Shown here: positions 24,585-39,147 of the stretch, piece by piece
How the letters are laid out: every line of letters starts with the position of its first letter
Numbering within the stretch: the stretch's first letter is position 1
Assembly (NCBI GenBank): GCA_028023455.1
Contig: JAQFVV010012490.1
Span: 1,242,001 to 1,306,000 of the forward strand
Reading direction: 5' to 3'
DNA: 64,000 nt
Source: Epiperipatus broadwayi
Lineage: Eukaryota; Onychophora; Udeonychophora; Euonychophora; Peripatidae
Translations under genes and position numbers: made by a program
The notes under the pieces: model-generated
The model's database searches: none
What the model was told of the DNA's origin: nothing
Seen by the model: the letters and a program-made list of their open reading frames with translations, nothing else

Positions 24585-26185
24585 TAATTCAAAATCAATA
24601 ATTTAATGTTTTCAATATTATTTTTGACTTGATGTGCTGAATAAAATTTTTTGGGAACACACACTTGATTGAAGTACACCCATTGCTGATTTATAATTAA
24701 AGATACAATTAATATATGCAAATAATATCAATAAATTAAATAATATAACTTATGTGATTATAATATATAATTTTAAACAATAGAATTTGTATAATATATA
24801 ATTTAATGTTGGAAATAATATATTGAATTGAAGCAATATCAAATCTTCAAAATGCCATGATGAAAAAAAAATAAACCAATCTTTGCATGGTATTTTGAAT
24901 CCACCAAATGGAGCATACTAGTGGTATTTAACTAATAATGAAATTGCTATATTTAATGTGGGGATAGATCTTTTGTCATGGTAGGTGATAAAAACGAATG
25001 AATATTATTTAATTGGTAGATAATACTCTTGAGACTTGATATTATTTCAATTTATTATACTATTTTACATATTTAGGCATTGACTTGATCATGCAAGGTT
25101 CTTTGAATAAAAATGATGTTATATATTAAATATTAAAATATTTACTCATTAAAACCTATCATGATTATTTCATACTTTAAATTGAATGGTATTTGTTTTG
25201 AAATAGATCAGTAAAAGAATTGTTAAAGGTAATTAACAAGTAGACTCATTATTAAATGATAATTATCTAAGAGACCATTATTTTACAAGAGTTGATTGAC
25301 CCTTTTTTAGCTGAAATCTTAATAAATTTTGTAATTATAAATTACCAGTGAAGTGAATGTTAGGAATACTTAAATGTTATTAGAAGCCATTAATGTATAT
25401 ATAGGTTATGTATACATATGTAGTTATATTTATATATCTACAGATAGAAAATGAAAATCTGTGTATTATTATATATACAATATGTTTATGTAAATAACTA
25501 CATTAACAGAAAAAAACATTTCTATGTATAAAAAGAGTGTAAAAGTATGTACTGGAAATATGATATATTAGTCAATTATAGCTATGAAAAAACTTTTAAA
25601 CAATCACAAAAAGAAATAATGAAAAACAAGATAAAAAGGACTTGCTGTATCCCATGAGCAACAAGTAAATAATTGACAAAGGCAGAATTGAAATGGTAAG
25701 CTAATAGTTTAAATAATGTATGAGCCTATTTATACATGTACATACCCTATTTAAGCCACATTAAAATAATAAAAGGTCATAGTGACCTGCATATAATAAA
25801 ACTTAGTTCTGCTTTTGGACTTTCAGAGAGGATTCTTTGGATTACATTAATATCAGAACATGTAGACCAGGTTCTGGGGGTTTATATACCCTCAAGACTT
25901 CTGAAGTCTTTACAAACTTTACCAAATATGGCATTTTTTACATACCTTACCATATATAGCACTTTTTTTATATATACATGGTATTTTTTACACACCTCAT
26001 AATATATAGTATTTTTTTCAGTTCTGTAACCTTATAAGGCCAGGTATCAATTCTATGACCTAACAACATCGCTACACATTTCTTATACAGTTATTTATAT
26101 AATCATCATATCACACAATCATTATACATAATTATTATACAAAATTATAATTTTTATTCTACACAATTATTATACATTTATTGTT

Positions 26186-26186
26186 G

Positions 26187-26217
<31 letters not shown>
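26186..26217. repeat. (CA)n(TA)n microsatellite
   Basis: A CA run passes directly into a TA run. Short degenerate tandem units with TTATACA lie just upstream (26090-26180). Confidence 0.95.
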
Positions 26218-26706
26218 TCATTCTCCTTGCTTGACCTTGAACACTGCAGTACTACATAAAAAGAAGTACTGCACTAATATATTGATGCCAACTATAAATG
26301 AAGATTTCACATGGGAACAAAAGATGAAGATAATTTTGACAGAATTCTACTGAAAATATTTTATTTTAATCATTTTGTAGCAATTTCTTTTTTTTTTTTT
26401 TTTAAGTAAAGCAGAAATTGACAGTCAATGAATGTCAAAAACTATTGTTCCTTAAAAAAAAAAAATTGAAACAAAATTAGGATTAAATATCAAAGATTAA
26501 TTTTTATATATTTTAAGAATAATAATAAAAATCATTGCAATTTTAAAAAAAAAAACCTTTTAATTATATCTATGTAAGTTGATAGTAATTTATTTTTTAG
26601 AATTAAATTCATATATCAAATAGCAAGATTCAACATGACTGCAAAGCAATTTTATAGCTTTCTTATTTCTTTTTTTTTTTGTTACATTCCCTAATATATT
26701 TATTAA

Positions 26707-27477
26707 TCTGTTATTTTAATGATAAGGGACTTGAACTCAGACTTTCAAATTCCATAAAGCTATTCAATCTATGTTATACAACGGATACACATGACCACAT
26801 AATGTGAAAAAGATAAATAATCTCCAATATACATTTTTCAAGCTGAACCAATACTCATCAGTTGGACCCAATCACCATCTCCCACACATGTATATAACCA
26901 TTGTTCAGTTTATATTAAGATAGCAAATCATCAAATCTTAATGGACAAGCTTCAATCTTCTCCACTCTCCAACTCTTCAGCCATCCATATCATTGAAAAT
27001 CCGAGGATGAAATGTTCAAAACCCTTGATGATGCCAAGATTATTATTAGATCCAATGTGTGAAGGGTCAGATTAACTTACAGTCAACATTTTGGTATTAT
27101 CAAGGGCTTTGAGCATTTCATTTTCAGATTTTCAATGATATAGATGGCTGAAGAGTTGGAGAGTGGAAAAGATTAAAGTTTGTCCATTAAGGTTTGAAGA
27201 TTTCCTATCTTATATAAACTGAGCAGTAATTGACTATATGTGTGGGAGATGGTGATCTGGACCAACTCATGAGTTCTATATCAGCATGAAATACATATAT
27301 TGGAGAAGATTTATCTTTTTTACATGTATGTGGTCATGTGTACCAGTTATATAAGATGAATTGAATAGCTGTGGGGAGTTTGAAAGTCTGAATTCAAGTC
27401 CCTTATAATTACATAAGTTTAGTATAGACAATACACATGTATTTAATGTATTTAAATATGACATATTCTGTTATTTT
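26707..27477. repeat. Very long inverted repeat, arms about 320 bp, with possible 11-bp TSD
   Basis: The left arm 26716-27038 and right arm 27091-27411 are imperfect reverse complements along their length. Matching landmarks are AAGGGACTTGAACTCAGAC with GTCTGAATTCAAGTCCCTT, CACCATCTCCCACACATG with TGTGTGGGAGATGGTG, CCACTCTCCAACTCTTCAG with CTGAAGAGTTGGAGAGTGG, and CAAAACCCTTGATGATGCCA with TGGTATTATCAAGGGCTTTG. The loop is about 50 bp. The direct repeat TCTGTTATTTT flanks it (26707-26717, 27467-27477). It contains no transposase ORF. GAGTTCAAGTCCC in the outer arm resembles a tRNA B box, so it may be two head-to-head SINE copies. Confidence 0.9.
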
Positions 27478-28800
27478 TAAAAATTGCCTGTTGTATCCAT
27501 TAAATAAATTATTTATAAAACTTTATAGGGATAGAGCAAAACAATTAAATAGATATTATTTCCGTTGGAAAATGACTGTGGGACTTCAAGACTAGCTGTT
27601 TTTGTGAAATAAGAATTATCTATTATAAACAAACTCCTTGCCTGACATGAAATAAAAATTGTTCTTTCAGATTAAACTGTTTATGAGAAAAAATTAGCAA
27701 TACTATGCTCTACTAAAATTGCAATCCATTAAAAAAAGGGACTAAACTATCTATATATTAGACTTCTCAGCAAAAAAGTAGTTTGAAGTTTTTACACAAG
27801 AAGTACTACAACCAAGTATAATTTATTTCAGCAAAAAGCTACATTATTATCATTAATAAGCCCTTGTTTGTTTGTTTTTTTTTTTACTTTTTAACAATCT
27901 TATTAGAATTTAATCAATTCTCTAAACTTTTGCAATACTTTCTTTTATTATTCCACTTTCTCTTTCAATTATTACAGATAAAGACTTATTATCAGTACTA
28001 ATTAAAATTCTTTGCAATAAGTTATAAAGTCTTTAGTTAAGATAAGAAAAATAAAGATTAATATAAGTACACACTTTATTGTTTTGAAATATATTCTATG
28101 ACTGATATACTATTTTTTAAAATAAAATATTAATAAGTCTTTTAATTGCTAATGAGAATTAACAAACTAAAATTTATTAAATTAATTTAGAACAGATTTC
28201 CTAAATCACATATTTAAGTAAACTAAAATAAATCTGATTCAAATTCAACTGCAGAGATACAATTATATTTTTCTATTATTAATTTTTCTTTTTCATTAAA
28301 AAAAAACAACTTACTTCATTATATTGCCTTTTTAAAAGGGTTTTATAAAGATATTATATAGTCATTGTGATTAATCCTGGAAATTATTCCAGGAAATTTT
28401 GCAAATAAGACATGTAAAATTCATTTCCAAAACTAAACAAATTTTAAAAAACTTTGAGAAGCGTTAAATATTTTAATTCTCACAAATGAAATCATAAACA
28501 AAGTTTGTCATACAGAAATTTATTAATTATATAGATCTGCTCCTTATTTGTGCCTACTAGGATAAATAATTATTTAAATATAAAAGCACTAACATTAAAA
28601 ACAGAAATTATATGTATACAAAATAAATAGAATTGAAATAATAGAAAAACTCACATACACACACATGCATGCACTTAATTGGTTGGAAAAAAAAAAGGAA
28701 ATGATTCTTAGGTGACATAATATTTCCTTTACATTACAATAAAAATAAATACTTACATAGCAACAAATAATTCTGTAACATTTCAGTTATTAATAAATGA

Positions 28801-28822
28801 TGGGGGGTGGGGGTGGTGGTGA
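28801..28822 (+). other. G-rich run with G-quadruplex potential
   Basis: GGGGGGTGGGGGTGGTGGTG at 28802-28821 is an isolated purine block in AT-rich intron. The G-tracts are of unequal length, so quadruplex formation is only possible. Confidence 0.5.
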
Positions 28823-30941
28823 TATAGATAATTTAAAAATTATCCTAAAATAATTTATGTATTATGTAAACATTACAAATTTCGAAAATCTCTCTTACAT
28901 TACAAACAGAGTTGCAAAGATTGAAAAAAAAAAAAAACAACGTTGTAGTTATTTTTAAAATACAATCGAATCTGTTTCTTCAACTAGATCAAACAATACT
29001 TAAAAATCCCCAAATGTTATTACCATTGTTCTTGAATTTATTTAATATATATATATTATGTCCACTTACTCTACAGCTGCCACATTCCTATTTAATAAAA
29101 ATTGAAGTTTATATTTATAAATTTTTTTAAAAATTGATATTTTCTAACACAATGAATAATAATTAATAATCATTAAGTATTTATACTGTTATAATTAAGA
29201 AATGCTTCCTAAACAAATGGAAGTCAGAAAACTTCTTATTTCCTCAAGTTATTTCATATGTGATCTTTTTCTATTTTATTTACAATCTCTTGAAATACAA
29301 TTTAGGATTTTAGTAATTTATTTGATTTCCTCTTTTATAATTCAATCCAACTTCATTTCAGTCTCTTAATTGTTTAACTTAGATCAGCAATACTTATTTG
29401 TTTTTTCATACACTTATTTTATTTTCAATCTTTTGTTACTCCCAATACACACCTCTATATTTTGTTGTAGTATCTGAAAGTTCAAATTCTCAAAGTAAGC
29501 AATAGTCAAAACACATTTATAAAAAATTTCAAGTACATTAGCATATTTTCTTTTAATATTAAATTATTATTTTTTATTAAAAGCACTCTATTCAAGTTTA
29601 TTTCTATGATTAATTTTAGCTAAGTTTCCATCTGTATTTATTCAACCCAAGGTATTTGTAAGTGTTTATTTATTGTATGGGAAATGAGATTTAGATCTTC
29701 TATTGACATAACATAAAGGTAATAAAATTATTCTTTTAAAGATGCTCAGTAAAATTCTAAAAATATGATGGTAAGATCACGAGATCAATCAATAAGTTCT
29801 TAAATTTACAGGAGGATGTGATATAATAGAAATGATTTTTTCATAGGGTAGATATGGTTGAGGATGGAATACAACGGAAAGCTGCAGTTACACTAGATGT
29901 TGAAATATTTCAGAAAGAAAAGTCTTCTTCAAAAGAAATTAAATGGAAGCATTGCAAAATTTCAAATAAATAGCATGATGTACCAGCATGTTTTATATAT
30001 GGATATATTTGTGTTTAAATGATTGGTTTGTATGGACATCATAAAACTCATCTCTAGTTATATATATATTGTGACCTTTGGCTTAGCCAAGAGAGCTGGC
30101 GTTTCATTGTGGATGTACCATTAACTAGAAAAAAAAAAAATTTCTTTCTGAGAAAAGTTTATTAAATGAAACATATTTATAATTGACCTTCTGTCAGGAA
30201 TATATAATATAATAATTTAATTCAGGGCTTGGTAAAATATTTAAACAGTTTAAATCCTGTGTTAATCAGTAAATCTAAATGTAGCTAATCATATTAAACT
30301 GGAGATTAGTGATATAAGTTGAATAAATAAGTATCTGAATTGATGAGCTAATTAATACTGACTAAATTAAATAGCATGTTAAAATTTAAGGACTAGCTAT
30401 TGTAAGTTTAATAAAATATTTGATTTAAAATTAGTTATAAAAATTAATCAGTCAATTTATTAGATAAGAGTATTAAATTTGAAGCAGAAAGTAAATTAAA
30501 TCAATTTAGAAACAGATAAATAGGTTTATTGCTAATTAAAGAAAGTTTTAAATTCAATAGTTAAAAAATAATGCTCTTTAAGTGTGTGTGAGCATGCTTG
30601 CGTGATAATTTATTTATTGAAAAAATATTACTGTTTAGTTATAAATGTAATATTTAGTATCATTCAATAACATTTTGTATATTTAAAAATTTTTAATCAA
30701 AATTAAAAGAATCTCTAAAAGTTTTTATTCATAAAATTAACTTAGTTTAAATAATTTTTATTTGATTTACCTATTAGATTTATTATTTTATTTTATTTAT
30801 TTAATCATATAACTTCATATCTGGAAATTCTCCAAAGTATCATGACTGTCTGGCTATTTATGAATAATTAGTGTCAGGCCACAATAAAAAACAATCAGAT
30901 GTTGAATCAAGGGTGGATAAATCAAAAGGGAGAAATATTTC

Positions 30942-31139
30942 TTGTCAAGCAAAATGATTGACAACAGTAAGTTATATAAGGACTTGCATACTCATATTGG
31001 AAAATTGTATTTGGACTTGCACACTCATATTGGACAATTATATTTGAAGGGATTTATATTAGGAGTGGAACTAAAAAGTATATTAGAAAAGTGCATGAAG
31101 TTGCAGACAAACTTAAACTTAAAATCCAAAAAAGGGTAA
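30942..31139 (+). repeat. 33-bp tandem duplication within a short ORF
   Basis: Two 33-bp units, 30980-31012 and 31013-31045, differ at few positions and keep frame, encoding DLHTHIGKLYL and DLHTHIGQLYL. The 65-codon ORF around them has no recognised domain. I treat it as a repeat, not a gene. Confidence 0.6.
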
Positions 31140-32462
31140 AATTTTAATGAAGTTTTTTTTTTTTAAAGTTAAAATGTCTATTTAATTTTTTTTATATAGC
31201 ACACTAAAGTCTCATTCTGAAGTCAGTCAAAATGTCTTTTCCAATATTAAAGGAAGAATTTATCAGCAATATGTCTATTAATAGTACATCAAATAATGAA
31301 GATCCTACTTTCTGAAGCCAAAATGTGGTAGATAACATTTTAAAATTATCCTATTTTATCATGAACTATTTAGATGGTTAATGTTGGAACCAATGTATTA
31401 GAAAAAAAAAAGCTAAAACTTAATGGCAACTACATAACTTTAATTTTCTAATAAATATAAACTTTAATTTTCTGCTATAACTTTTTAAGATGAGATGATT
31501 CTCAAAAGTCTTGAAATGTTTATTATTGTTTATAACAGAGGAAATTTTTAAAAAACTAAATAATTATAAAAGTGAAACTGTTTCCATGAATGATAATAAA
31601 TTTTATTGTAATAATATGTAATGAATGCATATTGACTGGAAAATGAAAAAATTTAAATAATAAAGTTATTTAGACATATTTATGAATTCATATTTCTGAG
31701 TTAAAGGATGGTGAATGTGGAATTATGGCTATGATAAAGTGTTAAATGATTAATAAACATTAGTTTCCATGAACAACTGTATGTGATAGTTATTGAATAT
31801 ACTTGAAATTAGAAAGAAAGTTTTAACTTAACTACTACGCAAAAATAATTGAATAAGCAATGTTGTGTGTCAAGATTTTCCTTCATAAAATTGTCAAATC
31901 TTAGAAAAGTAGTTGGATAAATGCCGTATGAATACTACTCTAAATTAGATCAAAACTGAATGATAGAATTAGAAGAAACTGATATGCTAAATATGTGAAA
32001 TCCATTAGTGATTCGAAAGAAATGTTTAGAAAACAAACTCAGAATTGTGTTGAGAAAGCTTTATTTGAATTAAAAAAAGAATATGTGTTAAGTGATGGAT
32101 TAAATAATTTGTATCCTTAAACCAAGTGAAATGTTAAAGAATTGTGAACTGTTTATCCGGCATACATGTAAAACAATTCACAAAATAATGGCCATTCATT
32201 CACCTATTCATGTATGAATAGTTTATTATATATATGTGTGTGTGTGCGAAGTCTGTGCGGATGAAAATATCAATGCAATTGTGTTCAGATTATATTACCC
32301 GTGTGCAAAGATCATCACAATGTATTGGATTACTTGATATTGGCCTAGGAACTTTGCAGATTTTTTACTTATAGAGAAAAAAAAAGAGATAATAATTTGC
32401 TAAAGCTTATGCTTAAAGTTAAGCTATATTTTATAATTTTTTACGATTAAATATGCCTTTCT

Positions 32463-32491
32463 GTTGTTGTTGTTGTTATTATTATTATTAT
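32463..32491. repeat. (TTG)n(TTA)n microsatellite
   Basis: A trinucleotide run changes from GTT units to ATT units. It is flanked by ordinary AT-rich intron. Confidence 0.95.
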
Positions 32492-35071
32492 TTGTCATTT
32501 AATATTGATGCTACTTAGAATGTTAGTAATTTTATATTTATGTGTTATGGTTTAAAACAATTCAGTAAGAGGCTCACTTATTATTCTTACTATTAGAATT
32601 TTAGAATTAACAATACTATGCTATATTAATAATTTAGTAATAGGATTTTAAAAATATTGCTATGTCCTTGGTTATGAGCAGTATATTTATAAAGAATGTT
32701 ATATGTTTGCGAGAATGATATATATTTCTTGTTTTATTAATTTTATTTAAGGTTATAATTTTATTCAGTCATATTTGATAATTATTATTATTTATCAGTT
32801 TTATGCACCGAGTTAGTATTATATTTAGCAAGAGTTTAAAATTAAGTCCTCTCAAGAATAAGTGATATTTGTTATTTGACCATTGTGTGCTCCAATGTAT
32901 GTGAATTATTTCTACCTTGAGATTTTGGAGATCGAGCTTAGCTCTCTCATTATGGTGAATATAAAATAATTTAGCTAGTTTATTAGAAGATCGAGAATCA
33001 CTCTCTCCACTAGTGACTATATTTTCCTCAAGAGATATTTTCTCATTTTTATAGTAATGGTGATTGGTTCATTCCCATGTTATATATGTCTAGAGAGTAA
33101 GTCCTAACATAGTTATTACCCTCAGTTAATAGAAGTGTACTCCGGGTTCATGCCATCACATGATTACTGCTTCAGTAGTTTTTTTTTCTCTTGGAAATAT
33201 CTTTATTATAATATTTTTGTCACCACGTAATGTGTTGTTAGTTTAGTATGCTGGTTAATGATAAGTTTAGTTATTTGAAGTGTATCATCCAATTCTGGAA
33301 CACTTGTTAACTCCCTAAGTGCAGACTAAAAGTGTTTGATGTATAATATATTTTGCTGAGCATTGCTAGCAATCATTAATAAAACTGATAATTATTTATT
33401 CAAAATTCTAAATTATTGTTATTAGCCTAAATAGCAGTGTACATCATGATCACCATCGTCCTGAAGCAAATCACTGCTGAACTGGTAAGATTTAAAGAGT
33501 GTTTACCCTTTACTCATTGTTGGGACATATATAGCATCATGTGTGTGGGTGTATAATGTAACCTCTGAAAGGATTTAAGGCTTTATTATAGTTTGATAGT
33601 TAAAACCATGAACTTAATAAATGAGGTATAGTCAATAAACGGTAATAATTAAAAAACCATAACATCTAATAAATAATAAGTAGTTAGTAGGAAAACTATA
33701 AAATAAATAATTAATACATAGCTGATAAAGCTAAAAATTATGAGTTTATAACATTAGAAGGCATATCTTTATGTAGAAAGATATAACATGTTTTCCAAAT
33801 TTATTGATAATTTTATTAGATTATATTACTTAGGATTGCACAGAATAATTATTTGAAATATTAATGAAATGGGTATTTGATTTAAAAGATAAAATTTTAT
33901 AATAATTTTAACTGGTCAAATATTTTGTCCATGTAAGACCACCATATGATACACAGATAGGTAATTGAGTCATGTAAGGTTTTAATTTAAAGAGAACTGA
34001 AGTTGTAAAGTATTCTCTGTAAACAATTGCAGGAGTCTGTTGTAAATATAATTTTTTTTATTTAATTCTTTGTAATGGACTTCTTGATATATTATGTTAT
34101 ATAAAATCTGTTGTTTATTAATAAATGTTATTTTATTATTTAAATTCAGTGTCGTATCATTATGATGTTCTTGGTATTCATTAAAACCATTTCCAGAAAT
34201 CTAAACATCATACAATTTATTACACAAATATTTCCAATGTTTATTCCAAGCACAGGCATGTAAAGTAAATGCTGAGCTATTAAACTAATAGTTGTTTGCA
34301 GATATGAAAATTGCATTCAAATAAATATTAATAATTTACTTTATTGATCATTATAGTTAAACTGAAAATTTATTGAAAGAAAATTACATTTAAGATTAAT
34401 TATTGTTTATTTCCATTTTGCTAAATTTATTCGTTGTTGATGAATATCTTGAATGGACATAAAATCTCTTTTTACTCTTGGTATTCAAATGTTCTCCTAG
34501 TCGATGATGATATTATTAAAAATTTAGAGTTTGATACGACTTTTGTTTTAGCTAAACTATTTATTAATTTATTATTATTATTTAATAAGAAGTAGACATT
34601 AGCTCATAGATTAAGTGTATGTCTTTTTACATTTATCGCTAGGATATCATTCACTTATCAACAATGTATTCATAAAATAAAGATTGAAAAATTTATATTA
34701 GATATAAGAATCTTGAGATCATAATATTATAATTTTAAAAAAAAGAAAGAACTCATATTTATTAAAGAAGAAATATAATGTGGCATAATGAATTGATAAG
34801 ATTTATAAAACGAATTGTTTTGTTAAATGTGGACTGGATCATGGCAATAAGATGGTGAAGTATTTACAGATATAAGAGAATAATGAAAAAAGGATGATGG
34901 AAAAGATTTCTTATAACAAAAAAATTTTATTGTACCTTTGCTACTTGGCAGTTTATGTAGGGAATACTGAGAGCTTTAAAGTTTTGCAAGAGTGAATTGA
35001 GGTTTCTCCTCCTCTTAATTTTAGTTAATGATATTTTATAATGTTTATTATTGTTGTAATTCTCGGTGTTA

Positions 35072-35225
35072 AGCCAATAAACATCACATGACCATCTCCT
35101 CTTATGCTTGTGTATAACTGTTGTTAAAACAGGCAAAACTCACTATATATATTGCCACACACAGCAAGCTAGAGTAATCAATGGATGCCAGAAGGCTTGT
35201 GCATAAAATCCCTATCTAGTGCCTT
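35072..35225. mobile_element. Foldback-family SINE-like element, truncated copy
   Basis: It begins with AAACATCACATGACCATC and runs through GTTAAAACAGGCAAAACTC, AGAGTAATCAATGGATGCC and GCATAAAATCCCTATCTAG before homology stops at about 35222. Only one arm of the family's inverted repeat is present. Orientation is opposite to the 38.24 kb fragment. No clear TSD is visible. Confidence 0.7.
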
Positions 35226-38200
35226 TCCGTAGCAATTGCAGAACTTTGAGCTTTAGCCGTAGCATTGGTAATCCTATTTAAATATTTAATCTTAGCATTG
35301 TTATTAATTAATCATAATCTTACTGAGCAGATGTGGAGAATGCTTAGCTAGCTCACCTCTTGTTTTTTTCATTCCTCCATTTTCCCTCTGGGTACAATAT
35401 ATTTCTATCTTTTTTTTCTTTAAGAGTGGAATGGCATATTCATGATTGCCAAGTCTTGCTAGAATTTGAGACTAATCCTAAATATATCTTTTATTAATTT
35501 TACTTCTATGATGGTATATCTATATAGTAATGTACCTATAATGCCTTTTTTAAAAATGAAAATTAGCACACATTTATTTATTTTTTTAAAAACAGTTTGC
35601 TAAGCACACATATTTTTAACAACCTTTTCTATTGAATAGAATGTTGAAATGGGGTGTGTGTGCGTGTACATTTTCTGTCTGCATTTTAATAAAAATATAA
35701 CAGCATGCCTGTTTAGACATATTTACTTCAGAAAACAATACTATGTATCAGAAATTAAGACATTTTTTCAATTCATCTTATTTAACAGAATCCTATTGTT
35801 TTGAAAACAAAATTCATATAAATTTGCAAAAATGATGATGGTTGTTAAAAAAGACAAACTAGCAAAGTATTTTAGAAAGTTTGATACATACCTTTTAAAT
35901 AAATATGGATTTAAAAAAATTCTTCATTATCATAATCATCTTTGAACATCATATTTACAATGCAAATGATTTACCATATATCAAACATTTTAATGAAGAT
36001 ATATAATTTGATATTTAAAACTTTTACAAATAGAATTTAAAATAAAATTTAAATGCTAAGAAACAGTGAATGTCCTGGGATTAATAAATGTGTATTAGTA
36101 ATACATTGTTTGCCTAATAAGTGAAGGGAAGAAATTAGAACAATCCATTCTTTCAATTAAAATAAAATGATAGACAGTATGAACAATTTTATACAACCAT
36201 CAAAGATATTTTTTAAAAATTGTTTTTATTTATAAAAATCTTACAATCAAATAATAAAACAGTCAGTAAAAACTTTATAACTTTTATTTTGGTATATCTA
36301 ATTTTATACATTGTTAAATTAATTTTATTTACAGTAATTCACATTTTTGAAATGTATCCTAGGAATAACTAAGATATGAATAAAAAACTCTATAATAAAA
36401 ACTTTTTTAAAAAAGAAGTCTACCTACAATAAATCAAAATTTTAAATAGTTTTCAATGGATAAGCACTGATAAGTAAACAAAAAAATAATAATAGTAATA
36501 TATAGCTTTTTAATATAAAATATTTCCTTTCAGTAAAACAATCCAAAAATATTTTCAGTATAAATATATTAATATTAAATTGATTAGTAAATACTTGAAG
36601 TTTTTTTTTTTTATGTGTCAAAGCATAGGCTGGGAAGTGCAAAGGGGTAAGGCAGCTGTGCTGACCACCAACACTTGACTTGAAGTTTAATTTGTAAAAA
36701 AAAACAAAACAAATAACCATTTCATTTATCAATTTATTTTTTCATTTGTTTAAAAGAATTGTTAACAAAAGTACATAATTATCACAGCAGTGAGAGTAAT
36801 GAGTATGTTTAATAAAGTAAACTATATATTAATGCTTAATAGAAATTCTATTCAAATCATAAACAATTAGATTTAATACAGATTCTAATAAAAAAATTTC
36901 GAAAAAGTATTAATTGCATAATTAAGTAAAATTTGAATAAGTAAAGGCAATAAAATGACTTTCAGCTGCAGATTTACTTTTATTTTTTGATTATATTTTG
37001 AATTGCATTAAAATACTAATTAATATCTTAGCTTAAGATATTAGTAATTATTGGCTAAAATACTAAAATATGAAGACAATTCTTCAAAATTTCTCAACTA
37101 TCTTGAATTATCCCCCCCCCCCCTCATTTGCAAAAAAAAATGTAGGTATATATTTTAAAGACATGGTGTGGAAAATTGGCACTTGTTGTAAAAAACAAAA
37201 CAAATGTTCCTGCAATATTTATTATCACAATACCTGTTTCCTAATTCAATGACATCAGTCACACCACCCATGCTGCATATAATCAGTGAATAATAATAGT
37301 TTCATGGCACTTAACCATCTATTTATAATTTTAAAAGTGTTTATTATATTTTTAAATTTAGATTAAATCATTATAATACATTTAAATTTGATTTTATTTT
37401 CAAAATGGACAATTAATAATATTGAAGCATTTTTTATCTTACATACATACACATACTAAAAAAAAAAAAAATAACAAAACAATTCTTTAATAAAAATTAA
37501 CCATAAGAAGCAATTTGCAGTTTTCTAACATTTTATATTAATTTTTTATGGCAATAAAAGGAAATATCAAATATAATTTAAGAAAGGCGATAACTAACTA
37601 TCAATGAAATGCTATAACAAAATCAGTCATACACAGTACATTTTTCAAACTTGGTGAAATTGTGAATGCATAAATATCGAAGATGTTATTTTTAATTGCA
37701 TCATTGTTGAATAACACGAAATTAAGAATTTTTTTGGATAACAAGAATCAAATCTCCTGAAATTTCCTGATATAACTGAAGCACAATATGGTAACAAGTA
37801 TATTATTCAGAGAAAGAAATTATAAGCAAATGGAAAAGTTTAAAAAAAAAAACATGCATGTTAAATAAAATTAAATTATGCCTACATATATTCACTGATA
37901 AAATCAAAAAGCTTCTGCATTAGTAAATCACTTCAAAAAAAAAAAAAAAAAATTAGATAATCTTGAAATTAGATGTTCCTTATAAAATAAAGCAGACAAT
38001 AATAATCCTTAATTCTTTATTTTGCTTCATAAATATGTTATGAAAATGTGTTAATTCCCCCAATTTAATCTATTTTATTTAAGCTGGTTTTCAGCATCTT
38101 AAATATCATATTCACAACATTAATGATTTTGATTAGTTTATTTAGTGTATGATTTTTTAAGAAAGTTAAGATATTAAAAATATCATTTTTTTTAAACCTG

Positions 38201-38239
38201 TACAAATGCCAACAGAAGATTAAGTCAAACAATTCAAAA

Positions 38240-38306
38240 TACAGCAAAACTCTCCATATAGTAGTAATAATGAAATAGTGATCATGTGATGTTTAGAAGA
38301 TTAAGT
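38240..38306. mobile_element. Foldback-family fragment
   Basis: A short remnant has AGCAAAACTCTCCATATAGT at one end and AGTGATCATGTGATGTTTAG at the other, the two diagnostic ends of the family, with the middle deleted. Confidence 0.55.
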
Positions 38307-38499
38307 CCATCAATTTTCCACTGTAACCATAGATTTGATAATCACTGACATCGTGGTTCATGTCTTGTGCTTGTTTACTTTTACATACATTGGTGACTGT
38401 TAAATTCTATTTATGATACTTATATTTGTTAATGAGAGTCCTATTGCATCTAGGAAGATCAAATTCAGCTGACTTTATTGCTGGAACTGAAAAAAAAAA

Positions 38500-39145
38500 A
38501 AATTATTCAAAATCTCAAGACCTAATTCTTTGATTGTAATAACAATCAAAAATGAGAACTTAATTTCAGACCAGTCTTAGGTGGTTTAACTATGAAGATT
38601 TTTAATTTTTTCATATTATTTTAAAAATACTTTTCTATTTCAGAAAAGAATCTGTTTGTGAAGTAAAAATAATATCATCAGTGTTAAGAATTTTCTGCAT
38701 TCTAATTCTGAAAGATCGCTGATAAATATATTAAATAATGTAGATGAGAAAACTGAAACTTGCGATGGACCATTCTGTAAAATTTTGTATTCAATATAAT
38801 TATCATTTAGTGTTATTTAAAATTTTCATTGGGGACCATTTTTTTAAGTAAGTTAATAGTTTTCTTGTATTTAAGAATTTTAGAAATTTTTAGAAGACCA
38901 TTTTTGTAAATAGAATCATTAACTGAGGTTAGATCAATAAAGGTGGCACTAGTTTTTAATTTATTTTGATAGCCATTTTTAGTAGGAATGCTTAAAGATA
39001 AAATTTATTCATAACAGCTTCTTACTGGCCTAAATCTAATCTGATCTATAGATAGATAATTTTCAACCATTGGAAAAATTACTGATAATATGATTCTTTC
39101 AAAAAACTTGCAGGAAAACTCTAATAATGATATAGCCAATATACA
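38500..39145 (-). pseudogene. LINE reverse transcriptase segment
   Basis: Minus-strand reading ISLLEFSCKFFERIILS, SIDQIRFRPVRSCYE, then CHLY-x-S (from FIDLxxA), KILQNGPSQVSVFSSTLFNI and FISDLSELE. This is the RT block order PISLL...FRPGRS...DLxxAYD...LxxGxPQGSVLxPxLFNIYISD. The Asp of the DLxxAYD block lies in a frameshifted stretch, and the YADD box has decayed to an unreadable form near 38650. A weak continuation (KPPKTGLKL) runs to about 38500. Homology stops at 39145, where the inverted-repeat unit starts. Confidence 0.8.
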
Positions 39146-39147
39146 TC

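Noticed and set aside
36442-36732. 96-codon minus ORF
   Set aside because: Phe/Leu/Lys-rich, no recognised motif, overlaps poly-T; chance open frame.
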